DNA of 8,520 nt from contig CAMPBT010000023.1 of the NCBI GenBank assembly GCA_946641515.1, forward strand, positions 1 to 8,520, written 5' to 3'. The stretch is from UBA3210 sp002363635. Its GTDB lineage: Bacteria; Bacillota_I; Bacilli_A; RFN20; CAG-449. Below are positions 1 to 6,044 of this stretch, piece by piece (position 1 is the stretch's first letter; each line of letters begins with the position of its first letter). Under the pieces are notes generated by a model that did not search any database, was not told the origin of the DNA, and saw only the letters and a program-made list of their open reading frames with translations. The translations under genes and the position numbers were made by a program.

Positions 1-80
1 TATGTTACCTCTTAGTTTTATCATAAGAAAAAACTGGGTGAGAAGTCTGTAGTTACCCCCAATCGTGTTGGAGAAATAGC

Positions 81-145
81 AAAACCGAAAGATTGGCTAC
101 AACAAAACCGAAAGATTGGCTATGGTAAAACCGAAAGATTGGCTA
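81..145. repeat. Three 19-bp direct repeats on a 23-bp period
   Basis: Three identical copies of aaaaccgaaagattggcta start at 81, 104 and 127. The spacing is exactly 23 bp, with 4-bp non-identical spacers (caac, tggt). No array continues on either side. A period of about two helical turns suits tandem protein-binding sites. The copies are too short and too close for CRISPR. Read on the minus strand the unit begins TAGCCAATCTTTCGG, which resembles the repeated transposase-binding sites inside the ends of IS21-family elements. That is a family-level resemblance recalled from knowledge, not a database match. No gene in the window is tied to the array; a partner may lie left of base 1. Confidence 0.9.
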
Positions 146-202
146 AATTATGCAATTTATAGGATAGGCTTGTCATTTTAGGGATCAGTATAGCAAATGA
201 AC

Positions 203-231
203 AATCGTCTCTACGTACAAATCAGACGATT
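203..231. repeat. Perfect 8-bp inverted repeat, 13-nt loop
   Basis: The arms aatcgtct (203-210) and agacgatt (224-231) are perfectly complementary around a 13-base loop. There is no T-run on either side, so it is not a convincing terminator. It sits in the otherwise featureless stretch 146-360, where I see no gene on either strand. Confidence 0.5.
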
Positions 232-368
232 TAAGTAGCCATTTATTTCACTTATTTTCATAAATTTATCTTTTACATAAAAAATATATTATTTTGAAAG
301 ATTAAACAATCTTCATTTTTGCGAACTCAGTTGTGCTTAGACATTTAAAAAATACATCAAAACAATTT

Positions 369-404
369 AAAAAGAATGACACCTAACTATATTAGATATC
401 ATTC
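369..404 (-). terminator. Rho-independent terminator of the DXS-like gene
   Basis: On the minus strand, arms 392-404 and 374-386 form a 13-bp stem around a 5-nt loop, followed by five U residues (369-373) and an AU-rich tail. Two of the stem pairs are G-U wobbles in minus-strand RNA and would be A-C mismatches in plus-strand RNA, so the structure is directional. It lies 16 bases past the stop codon of the DXS-like gene. Confidence 0.88.
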
Positions 405-419
405 CTATTCAAACTATTT

Positions 420-2180
420 TTATTTAATTAAATTTGAAACTCTCTTTATTATTTTATCTGAAGTTAGGCCAATTTCTTCTAACAAATCTTCAACTTCATA
501 ACGATCGATAAATTTCTTTTCTAAGCCATAATTTAAAACTTTAATATCTTTATCGCCTAGATATGAAGCAATCTTTTCACCAAGTCCATTATCTTTAACC
601 CCATTTTCTAAAGTAACAATGACTTTATGATTTAAAGCAAGTTTATCTAATAAATCTTTATCGACACCAGAAGCAAAGGAAGGATTAATTAATGTAGGTT
701 CAAAGCCTAATTTATCTTTCATTTCTACCGCTAAAAATTGAGCCTTTGTAAAGAAATCACCTAAGCCAATTAATGCGACCTTTTCACCTTTCTTTACAAG
801 TTCAAATTTATTAATGGAATTAAAATCATATTTACTTTCACGGTAAACAACTTTTCCACTTGGCATAACAATAATTACTGGATGTTCTTTTTGAGTAGTA
901 GACCATTCTAAAGCTTGTAATAATTCATCTTTAGAAGATGGGCATAAAATAACAATATTTGGAATATCATTAAATGTTGAAACTGCAAAGATACCAAGAT
1001 GTGATATATCTCTTAAATCATTCATACCTGAATATGATAATAAGATAGTAACAGGACTATTATTAATACCAACATCATGAGAAACTTGGTCATAAGTTCT
1101 TTGCATAAATGTTGCTGATGATAAAACTAATGGTGTTCCACCATTTTTAGCAACGCCAGATGCCATTGCCACAGCTTGTTCTTCTGCAATACCGACATCT
1201 AAATAATGTTCACCTAATTCTTCTCTAACTTGTTTATTTAAGCCAAAATTACCAGGTACATCTGGGCAAAGTGCAACAAATGAAGGATCCTTTTTAGCCT
1301 TATTTAAAATAAAATCTTTAACTATAGAAACATAACTTTCTCCGTTTGGAACATAATATCTTTCACCAGTTTCTTTATTAAATGGGCTAGTATAATGCCA
1401 TGCTTCTTTATTTTCAGTAGCAAATTTATATCCATTACCTTTAATAGTATTAATATGTACTACGATAGGATGGTCAATGTCTTTAACTTTCTTAAATGCT
1501 TCAATTAATTTTTGAATGTTATTACCTTCATTAACATACATATAATCTAGGCCAAAAGCTTTAAAAATATTATTAGAAGATTCACCATTAGATTCTCTTA
1601 ATGCCTTTAATGACTTATAGATACCACCATGAGTCTCTGCAATAGACATTTGATTATCATTAACTATGATAATTAAATTTGAATTTAACTCTGCTCCTGC
1701 TACATTAAGCCCTTCTAAAGCTTCTCCTCCAGATAAGGAACCATCACCAATTAGAGCAATAACACTATATTTTTCTCTCTTTAAATCTCTAGCTTTAGCT
1801 ACACCAGTAGCTAATGAAATAGATGTTGATGTATGACCAATATTAAATAAGTCATGTTCAGATTCATCAGGGTTTGTATAACCTGAATCTTTACTAAAAT
1901 CCTCATCAACAATATAGCCATTCTTTCTACCAGTTAACATCTTATGCGTATAAGATTGATGGGAGACATCAAAAATAATCTTATCTACAGGTGAAGAAAA
2001 TACATAGTGTAAAGCAATTGTTGCTTCGACAATACCAAAGTTAGGGCCAAAATGCCCTCCAATCTTAGTAAGTCTATTAAATAAAGCATCTCTTACATCA
2101 CTAGCAAGACCTTCAAGTTCTACAGCATTTAATTCTTTAACATCTGCAGGTGAATTAATTCTATTTAAAATATCGTACAT
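420..2180 (-). CDS. dxs: DXS-family thiamine-diphosphate enzyme (1-deoxy-D-xylulose-5-phosphate synthase-like)
   Basis: This is a cytosolic TPP-dependent enzyme of the transketolase/DXS family; canonical DXS condenses pyruvate and glyceraldehyde 3-phosphate to DXP for isoprenoid, thiamine and pyridoxal synthesis. Counted from the upstream ATG at 2186 (588 aa), the TPP/Mg motif is GDG at 147-149 with NDN at 176-178. Histidines expected near the cofactor occur at 45, 76 (DVSHQ) and 264, and the catalytic Glu is in GIAEEQ (335). A transketolase C-terminal domain follows from about 460. The canonical DRAG...GEDGPTHHG stretch is replaced by SYSGMNDLRDISHLG (384-398), and the protein is shorter than usual DXS (about 620 aa). 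That matches a divergent DXS-like subfamily I recall from Lactobacillales, so the reaction is uncertain. I chose the second ATG (2180): the AAGAGGA ribosome site touches the first ATG but is 6 bases from the second, giving 586 aa. Confidence 0.85.
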   Translation of the reverse strand: MYDILNRINSPADVKELNAVELEGLASDVRDALFNRLTKIGGHFGPNFGIVEATIALHYVFSSPVDKIIFDVSHQSYTHKMLTGRKNGYIVDEDFSKDSGYTNPDESEHDLFNIGHTSTSISLATGVAKARDLKREKYSVIALIGDGSLSGGEALEGLNVAGAELNSNLIIIVNDNQMSIAETHGGIYKSLKALRESNGESSNNIFKAFGLDYMYVNEGNNIQKLIEAFKKVKDIDHPIVVHINTIKGNGYKFATENKEAWHYTSPFNKETGERYYVPNGESYVSIVKDFILNKAKKDPSFVALCPDVPGNFGLNKQVREELGEHYLDVGIAEEQAVAMASGVAKNGGTPLVLSSATFMQRTYDQVSHDVGINNSPVTILLSYSGMNDLRDISHLGIFAVSTFNDIPNIVILCPSSKDELLQALEWSTTQKEHPVIIVMPSGKVVYRESKYDFNSINKFELVKKGEKVALIGLGDFFTKAQFLAVEMKDKLGFEPTLINPSFASGVDKDLLDKLALNHKVIVTLENGVKDNGLGEKIASYLGDKDIKVLNYGLEKKFIDRYEVEDLLEEIGLTSDKIIKRVSNLIK

Positions 2181-2186
2181 AATCAT

Positions 2187-2193
2187 TCCTCTT
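2187..2193 (-). promoter_or_regulatory. Ribosome binding site that decides the DXS-like start
   Basis: Minus-strand AAGAGGA lies directly against the ATG at 2186 but 6 bases before the ATG at 2180. Only the second spacing suits initiation, so the protein should begin MYDILNRI rather than MIMYDIL. Confidence 0.7.
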
Positions 2194-2211
2194 TCTATAT
2201 ATGATTATTTT

Positions 2212-2217
2212 ATTATA
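2212..2217 (-). promoter_or_regulatory. -10 box of the DXS-like gene
   Basis: A perfect minus-strand TATAAT lies about 31 bases upstream of the chosen start and downstream of the rubrerythrin terminator, so the gene has its own promoter. No good -35 is visible; TTATCA lies 19 bases upstream and is only a partial match. Confidence 0.5.
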
Positions 2218-2247
2218 TTTATCCTTATTTAAAATGTGATAAAGTTA

Positions 2248-2280
2248 CAAAAATAAAGGTTAGCAAAAACTGCTAACCTT
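2248..2280 (-). terminator. Rho-independent terminator of rubrerythrin
   Basis: Arms 2271-2280 and 2256-2265 form a perfect 10-bp stem (AAGGTTAGCA on the minus strand) with a 5-nt loop, followed by minus-strand TATTTTTG. It starts 14 bases beyond the rubrerythrin stop codon and separates that gene from the DXS-like gene. Confidence 0.9.
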
Positions 2281-2294
2281 CATATCATTATTAA

Positions 2295-2945
2295 TTAATA
2301 ATTGTTTGCTTGTAATTCAAAATATGACTGAGGATGAGCACATACTGGGCAAACTTCTGGAGCATATTTACCCACAACTACGTGTCCACAGTTTCTACAA
2401 ACCCAAATTCTTTCATCATCTTTAGAGAATACTACTGAATCTTCAATATTCTTAAGTAATGCTCTATATCTTTCTTCATGATGTTTTTCAATAGCGCCGA
2501 CTGCTCTAAATTTCTTTGCAAGTTCTGGGAAGCCTTCTTTTTCTGCAGTACGAGCGAAATCTTCATACATATCAGTCCATTCGTAGTTTTCACCTTCTGC
2601 TGCAGCTTTTAAATTATCAGCAGTTGAACCAATGCCATTTAATTCTTTAAACCACATTTTTGCATGTTCTTTTTCATTACCTGCAGTTTCTTCAAAGATT
2701 GCCGCGATTTGTTCATAGCCATCTTTTCTAGCTTTTGAAGCAAAGTAAGTATATTTATTTCTTGCTTGTGATTCTCCTGCAAAAGCTGCTTGTAAGTTCT
2801 TTTCTGTTTGTGTTCCTGCGTAAATGTTCTTTTTTTCCATATTAACTAATTTTTCTCCTTTAGCGTGACATTTTGGACAAATTGGTTCTTGGCCTTCTTC
2901 TACTTCAAAGACTTCTCCACATACTAAACATTTATATTTAGCCAT
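2295..2945 (-). CDS. Rubrerythrin with rubredoxin-like domains at both ends
   Basis: This is a cytosolic non-haem di-iron protein. Rubrerythrins reduce hydrogen peroxide using electrons passed through a rubredoxin centre and protect anaerobes from oxidative stress. The 216-aa protein has three parts. An N-terminal zinc-ribbon/rubredoxin-like knuckle has Cys 6, 9, 23 and 26. A ferritin-like four-helix domain (about 45-165) has the di-iron ligands visible in GESQAR (E58), EETAGNEKEH (E86, E91, H94), AEKEG (E135) and IEKHHEERY (E153, H156). A C-terminal rubredoxin domain has Cys 183, 186, 199 and 202. Classical rubrerythrin has only the C-terminal rubredoxin and reverse rubrerythrin only the N-terminal one. 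The start is firm: AGGAGG lies 5 bases before the ATG. It is a single-gene unit with its own promoter and terminator. I am confident of the family; which electron donor it uses is not shown. Confidence 0.95.
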   Translation of the reverse strand: MAKYKCLVCGEVFEVEEGQEPICPKCHAKGEKLVNMEKKNIYAGTQTEKNLQAAFAGESQARNKYTYFASKARKDGYEQIAAIFEETAGNEKEHAKMWFKELNGIGSTADNLKAAAEGENYEWTDMYEDFARTAEKEGFPELAKKFRAVGAIEKHHEERYRALLKNIEDSVVFSKDDERIWVCRNCGHVVVGKYAPEVCPVCAHPQSYFELQANNY

Positions 2946-2950
2946 ATTAT

Positions 2951-3018
2951 CCTCCTAAAAAATATCTTGTTTATATTATATCACTTTTATCACGATAGTA
3001 TATCTACCAATAGATATA
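2951..3018 (-). promoter_or_regulatory. Rubrerythrin promoter with overlapping candidate operator
   Basis: On the minus strand an extended -10, TGATATAAT (2975-2983), lies about 30 bases before the ATG, and AGGAGG (2951-2956) is the ribosome site. No recognisable -35 is present. The place where a -35 would sit begins a perfect inverted repeat: arms tatatcta (2999-3006) and tagatata (3011-3018) around ccaa. An inverted repeat over the -35 position of a peroxide-defence gene suggests a repressor site. It does not match the PerR consensus, so the regulator is unnamed. Confidence 0.6.
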
Positions 3019-3067
3019 AATATTCACAACATCTATTATATTTAGCATTTGTAGACAATCGTAGGAC

Positions 3068-3097
3068 AAAAAATGTGGATAAAAATTATCCACATTT
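3068..3097 (-). terminator. Terminator of the glycosyltransferase/membrane-protein unit
   Basis: Arms 3086-3097 and 3071-3082 form a perfect 12-bp stem with a 3-nt loop; the minus-strand U-run comes from the A-run at 3068-3073. The stem overlaps the stop codon of the membrane protein (3096-3098). Each arm contains a perfect copy of the DnaA-box consensus TTATCCACA, in opposite orientations. Confidence 0.85.
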
Positions 3098-3605
3098 ATA
3101 AGATATATGCAATTAAACACGCTAAGAATATAAAGCATTGAGCAAAGGAATTACAAATTTGTTCAATCCAATTAGATTTAGATGAAGAAGAATCTAACTT
3201 AAATGCAAAAACAAACATTAATCCCATGCCTATTAAACCAAGTGCTAATAAGATCCAAGAATAAATATTATTAAATCCTGATAAAACCGATAAATCATTA
3301 TTACATGCGTAGACAATAAAGCCAATAATCATAAGAAGAAATCCTATAGGCATTACAATACGCATTTGAACAAACATTGGCCAAATATTTTTATGTTTTT
3401 TAGCAACTATCATCTTCCAGATAGCTTTTATAAATCCAGAGATAAATGTTAACGCTGCACCAATATAGAATAAGATACTACTTAACATTAATCCCAAAAC
3501 AATACCTATACCTGAGAAAAAGATACAAGGAATTAAATCTACGCCTGCCATTTGAGCAGTAAAGCCAGTTGGAAGAGTATCTTTAGTCATTTTATTATTT
3601 TTCAT
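3096..3605 (-). CDS. Small multi-pass membrane protein, unknown function
   Basis: I do not recognise this family. Counting from the chosen start, the 169-aa product has a short polar N-terminus (about 1-20) and then hydrophobic stretches at roughly 24-42, 44-66, 84-101, 116-136 and 150-168. That suggests four or five membrane segments, with a basic loop at 66-72 (VAKKHKN) and a polar SSSSKS linker near 139-144. No catalytic motif is visible. Two in-frame ATGs are possible. AGGGG (3612-3616) abuts the first (3611) but is 6 bases from the second (3605), so the second is preferred. It follows the glycosyltransferase gene by 14 bases and shares its terminator, so the two are probably one transcript. 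A role in the envelope alongside the glycosyltransferase is only an inference. Confidence 0.75.
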   Translation of the reverse strand: MKNNKMTKDTLPTGFTAQMAGVDLIPCIFFSGIGIVLGLMLSSILFYIGAALTFISGFIKAIWKMIVAKKHKNIWPMFVQMRIVMPIGFLLMIIGFIVYACNNDLSVLSGFNNIYSWILLALGLIGMGLMFVFAFKLDSSSSKSNWIEQICNSFAQCFIFLACLIAYIL

Positions 3606-3619
3606 TTTCATCCCCTATT

Positions 3620-4582
3620 TTATTTAATAATTAATCTATTAAAATCGGTAATACCTAAGCCTATTCTAACCCAAGATCTAACTCTTTTTTCATTTTTATA
3701 AATATGTTTTCTTTCTTCTAATATCTTAGTTATTTCATTTTTACGATAGTCTTTATATTTCTTATTGCCGATAAGTAAAAGCGAAAAATAGTTTGCAGTA
3801 ATATAAGTCCATCCCTTAATTGAATTTCTAGTATATTCACTGTAAGAAGGATCATTTTCGAGTTTGATTAATGAATTTAAGAAATCAACTTGTTTTTGAC
3901 CAAAACTGCCTTTAGAAATACCGTTATTAAATAAACGATAAAAGTATAACTTAGATCTAATAAAGCCAACTTTAATATTAGGATTTTCAAATAAATCTAT
4001 ATTAAACATTAAGTCTTCCCCATAATGTAATGGTTTAAATCTTAAATCTTTAACTAATTCAGTTCTGACCATTTTATTCCAGACAACAACATTATTATCT
4101 GTATAAGTGATTTTACTTAATGCACCTTTATTATCTTGAACTGAATCAAATAAATAAATTGGTTTATTAACTACTTCTTTTAATAATGTAAATCCACATA
4201 CTGCAACATCAACATTCTTATCAATGATAGTAAAATATAAGAATTCAATAAATTTAGGTGAAACTATATCATCGCTGTCGACAAAGATATAATATTTACC
4301 ATTTATTTTATCAAGTAATGCATTACGAGTATATGCAACACATTTTTGGTTTTCTTTTTTATATAATTTAATTCTTTCATCTTCTTTTGCCATTTCTTCG
4401 ACAATGTCATAAGAATTATCTTTAGATTCATCGTCCATAACGACAATTTCAATATTTTTATATGTTTGATTTTGAATGGAAGATATTGTTTCTTTAATTG
4501 TTTTAGAAGAATTATACATACATACTAAAACACTAATTAAATCATTCTTCGCATTTAAAATATCTAATCGATTTTTAGCCAT
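3620..4582 (-). CDS. Family 2 (GT-A) glycosyltransferase
   Basis: A likely cytosolic nucleotide-sugar-dependent glycosyltransferase of the GT2 family, which typically builds surface polysaccharide, teichoic-type polymers or glycolipids. Numbered from the chosen start (320 aa), the GT-A fold opens with ISVLVCMYNSSKTIKETI (16-33). An acidic pair follows at D50-D51 and the metal/nucleotide motif is VDSDD (101-105). WNKM (168-171) and GED (188-190) match the acceptor-side motifs usual in this family. The C-terminal 100 residues are basic and have no membrane segment. An upstream GTG at 4705 would add 41 residues, but it has no ribosome site. The ATG at 4582 has AGGAG 5 bases upstream, and a TGGTATAAT promoter element lies inside the would-be extension, so the short form is preferred. 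The sugar and acceptor cannot be told from sequence. Confidence 0.88.
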   Translation of the reverse strand: MAKNRLDILNAKNDLISVLVCMYNSSKTIKETISSIQNQTYKNIEIVVMDDESKDNSYDIVEEMAKEDERIKLYKKENQKCVAYTRNALLDKINGKYYIFVDSDDIVSPKFIEFLYFTIIDKNVDVAVCGFTLLKEVVNKPIYLFDSVQDNKGALSKITYTDNNVVVWNKMVRTELVKDLRFKPLHYGEDLMFNIDLFENPNIKVGFIRSKLYFYRLFNNGISKGSFGQKQVDFLNSLIKLENDPSYSEYTRNSIKGWTYITANYFSLLLIGNKKYKDYRKNEITKILEERKHIYKNEKRVRSWVRIGLGITDFNRLIIK

Positions 4583-4587
4583 ATTCA

Positions 4588-4613
4588 CTCCTATAATTAG
4601 GATTATTATACCA
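4588..4613 (-). promoter_or_regulatory. Promoter and ribosome site of the glycosyltransferase unit
   Basis: On the minus strand TGG-TATAAT (4605-4613) is an extended -10 box, followed by AGGAG (4588-4592) 5 bases before the ATG at 4582. The implied leader is very short. Because this promoter lies downstream of the GTG at 4705, it argues against the longer reading of the protein. Confidence 0.6.
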
Positions 4614-4729
4614 TTAAGATACATTTGTTTATACAAATTAGACAAAATAACAAAGATTATCCCTGCACTTAGACAAAGTGTATTATAAAGTTGGTTTTTA
4701 AGCACAACAAATTTTCTTTCTTATTAGAT

Positions 4730-4751
4730 TATACTTAATGTAATAAGAGGA
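4730..4751 (+). promoter_or_regulatory. Candidate -10 and ribosome site of the sugar kinase
   Basis: TATACT (4730-4735) is a five-of-six -10 match with no good -35. AAGAGGA (4745-4751) lies 6 bases before the ATG at 4758 and is a sound ribosome site. The -10 call is weak. Confidence 0.4.
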
Positions 4752-4757
4752 ATTAAT

Positions 4758-5786
4758 ATGAAAAAGAATAAAGAAAAGATTGTAGCGTTCGGTGAAATAA
4801 TGCTTAGATTAACTCCACCTGATTATACTACTATTACTCAAGCAAGGAATTTTATTGCAAACTATGGAGGAGGAGAAGCTAACGTACTCGTTAGTTTATC
4901 CCACTTTGGACATAATTGTGAATTTTTAACTAAAGTTCCAGATAACCAACTCGGTGACAGTGCTATTCAGCATCTTCAAAGTCATAATGTTGAAACAGAA
5001 CATATTGCAAAAGGTTCTTCCAATTTAGGTATGTACTTTGTTGAAACTGGATTTGGAGGTAGACCAAGTAAAGTTTTATATAATAGAAAACATTCTGCAA
5101 TTACTAGAATTGGTATTAATGAAATTAAATATGATAAAGTCTTTAAAGATGCAACTTGGTTCCACCTATCAGGTATTACTCTAGCTTTAGGCTCTAAAGT
5201 AAGAGATGTAGCGTTTAAATGTTTAGAATACTGTAAAAAATACAATGTTAAAGTCTCTTTTGACTTCAACTATCGTTCAAAGTTATGGACAATAGAAGAA
5301 GCTAAACCATATTTTAAAAAAGTAATTCCATATGTAGATGTATTATTTGCAAATTATTTTGATATCCATACAATCTTAGATTTATCATTAGATCAATTAA
5401 GTGATAATCAAAATGATAATAAAATTGAGATTTCAAAAAAATTAATATCACAAACTAAGATAAAATATATCTTCGGTACAGAAAGAATTGTTCATACCGC
5501 AACAGATAATGAATTATCTTCATACTGTATTACTAAAGAAGGTGAATACAAAACTGAAGGGCCAATTAGATTTAATATCTATGACCGTATAGGTGCTGGT
5601 GATGCCTTTGCCTCAGGTGTAATCCACGGATTAATTACAAATTATGAAGATCCTCAATACGCATTAAAATTCGGACTTGCTACATCCATTCTTAAACATA
5701 CTCTCTATGGTGATGTATCAACATTATCTACCAAAGAAGTTGAAGAATTCATTCTCTCTAAAGGCGATGCATCAGTTCAAAGATAA
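4758..5786 (+). CDS. kdgK: PfkB-family sugar kinase, probable 2-dehydro-3-deoxygluconokinase
   Basis: A cytosolic ribokinase/PfkB-fold kinase. KdgK phosphorylates 2-keto-3-deoxygluconate to KDPG, a step in uronate and pectin catabolism and the Entner-Doudoroff route. The 342-aa product has the usual length. GEIMLRLTPP (12-21) is characteristic of the KDG-kinase branch. The sugar-binding glycine patch is GGGEANV (37-43). FDFNYRSKLW (168-177) is another KdgK-type block. The catalytic and anion-hole motif is RIGAGDAF (277-284) with Asp282 as the base. GDVS (318-321) sits where the nucleotide-binding C-terminal loop ends. It is the only long plus-strand gene and is divergent from the glycosyltransferase. 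No KDPG aldolase, isomerase or uronate gene is next to it, so the substrate rests on motifs alone; fructokinase-like specificity is the main alternative. Confidence 0.85.
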   Translation: MKKNKEKIVAFGEIMLRLTPPDYTTITQARNFIANYGGGEANVLVSLSHFGHNCEFLTKVPDNQLGDSAIQHLQSHNVETEHIAKGSSNLGMYFVETGFGGRPSKVLYNRKHSAITRIGINEIKYDKVFKDATWFHLSGITLALGSKVRDVAFKCLEYCKKYNVKVSFDFNYRSKLWTIEEAKPYFKKVIPYVDVLFANYFDIHTILDLSLDQLSDNQNDNKIEISKKLISQTKIKYIFGTERIVHTATDNELSSYCITKEGEYKTEGPIRFNIYDRIGAGDAFASGVIHGLITNYEDPQYALKFGLATSILKHTLYGDVSTLSTKEVEEFILSKGDASVQR

Positions 5787-5804
5787 CTAGATAAAAAGAA
5801 GTAA

Positions 5805-5838
5805 CAAAAAATAACGATTTTGTAAAATCTAATCGTTA
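5805..5838 (-). terminator. Distal terminator downstream of the ATPase gene
   Basis: On the minus strand arms 5831-5838 and 5812-5819 form an 8-bp stem (TAACGATT with AATCGTTA) around an 11-nt loop, followed by a run of six U residues from the A-run at 5805-5810. In the plus direction there is no U-run, so it does not serve the sugar kinase. I see no clear plus-strand terminator for that gene. Confidence 0.65.
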
Positions 5839-5888
5839 AAGTTACATTCCAACTAATTAATACAAAAATCTTCATCTTTTAATCTCAT

Positions 5889-5923
5889 AATAAAAATAAA
5901 AGCCTTAGATTACTCTGAGACTT
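5889..5923 (-). terminator. Proximal terminator downstream of the ATPase gene
   Basis: On the minus strand arms 5914-5923 and 5900-5909 form a 10-bp stem with a G-U wobble, one mismatch and a 4-nt loop, followed by the U-rich tail UUAUUUUUAUU. It is about 120 bases past the ATPase stop codon. Confidence 0.6.
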
Positions 5924-5939
5924 GAATTTATAAGATGGC

Positions 5940-5981
5940 ATAAGACCACAAATTACAATTTTTTGCAATCTTTGGTCTTAT
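5940..5981 (-). other. Long near-perfect hairpin in the ATPase 3' untranslated region
   Basis: Outer arms 5940-5948 and 5973-5981 pair perfectly over 9 bp. Inner arms 5952-5958 and 5963-5969 pair over 7 bp around a 4-nt loop. Minus-strand RNA has only one mismatch in the whole structure because two positions become G-U pairs; plus-strand RNA has three. It has no U-run, so it may be an mRNA-stabilising 3' hairpin rather than a terminator. Confidence 0.6.
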
Positions 5982-6044
5982 ATTACATATAGAATTATTT
6001 CTTTTGTATACTTTCTAATTTCTATAATTTTACAACACACTTCA

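Noticed and set aside
81..145. CRISPR array
   Set aside because: Repeats of 19 bp with 4-bp spacers cannot be CRISPR spacers; no cas genes are present.
25..162. Plus-strand open frame running through the left repeats (FYHKKKLGEKS...)
   Set aside because: It has an in-frame stop at 13-15, no start codon with a ribosome site, and its second half is just translated repeat.
4476..4688. 70-codon open frame on the plus strand
   Set aside because: Antisense to the glycosyltransferase start and its promoter; AT-rich chance frame without a ribosome site.
4982..5269. 95-codon open frame on the minus strand
   Set aside because: It lies wholly inside the sugar kinase gene in antisense, has no ribosome site and resembles no family.
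5801..5845. Plus-strand terminator for the sugar kinase (gtaac...gttac hairpin)
   Set aside because: No U-run follows in the plus direction; the U-run is on the minus-strand side.
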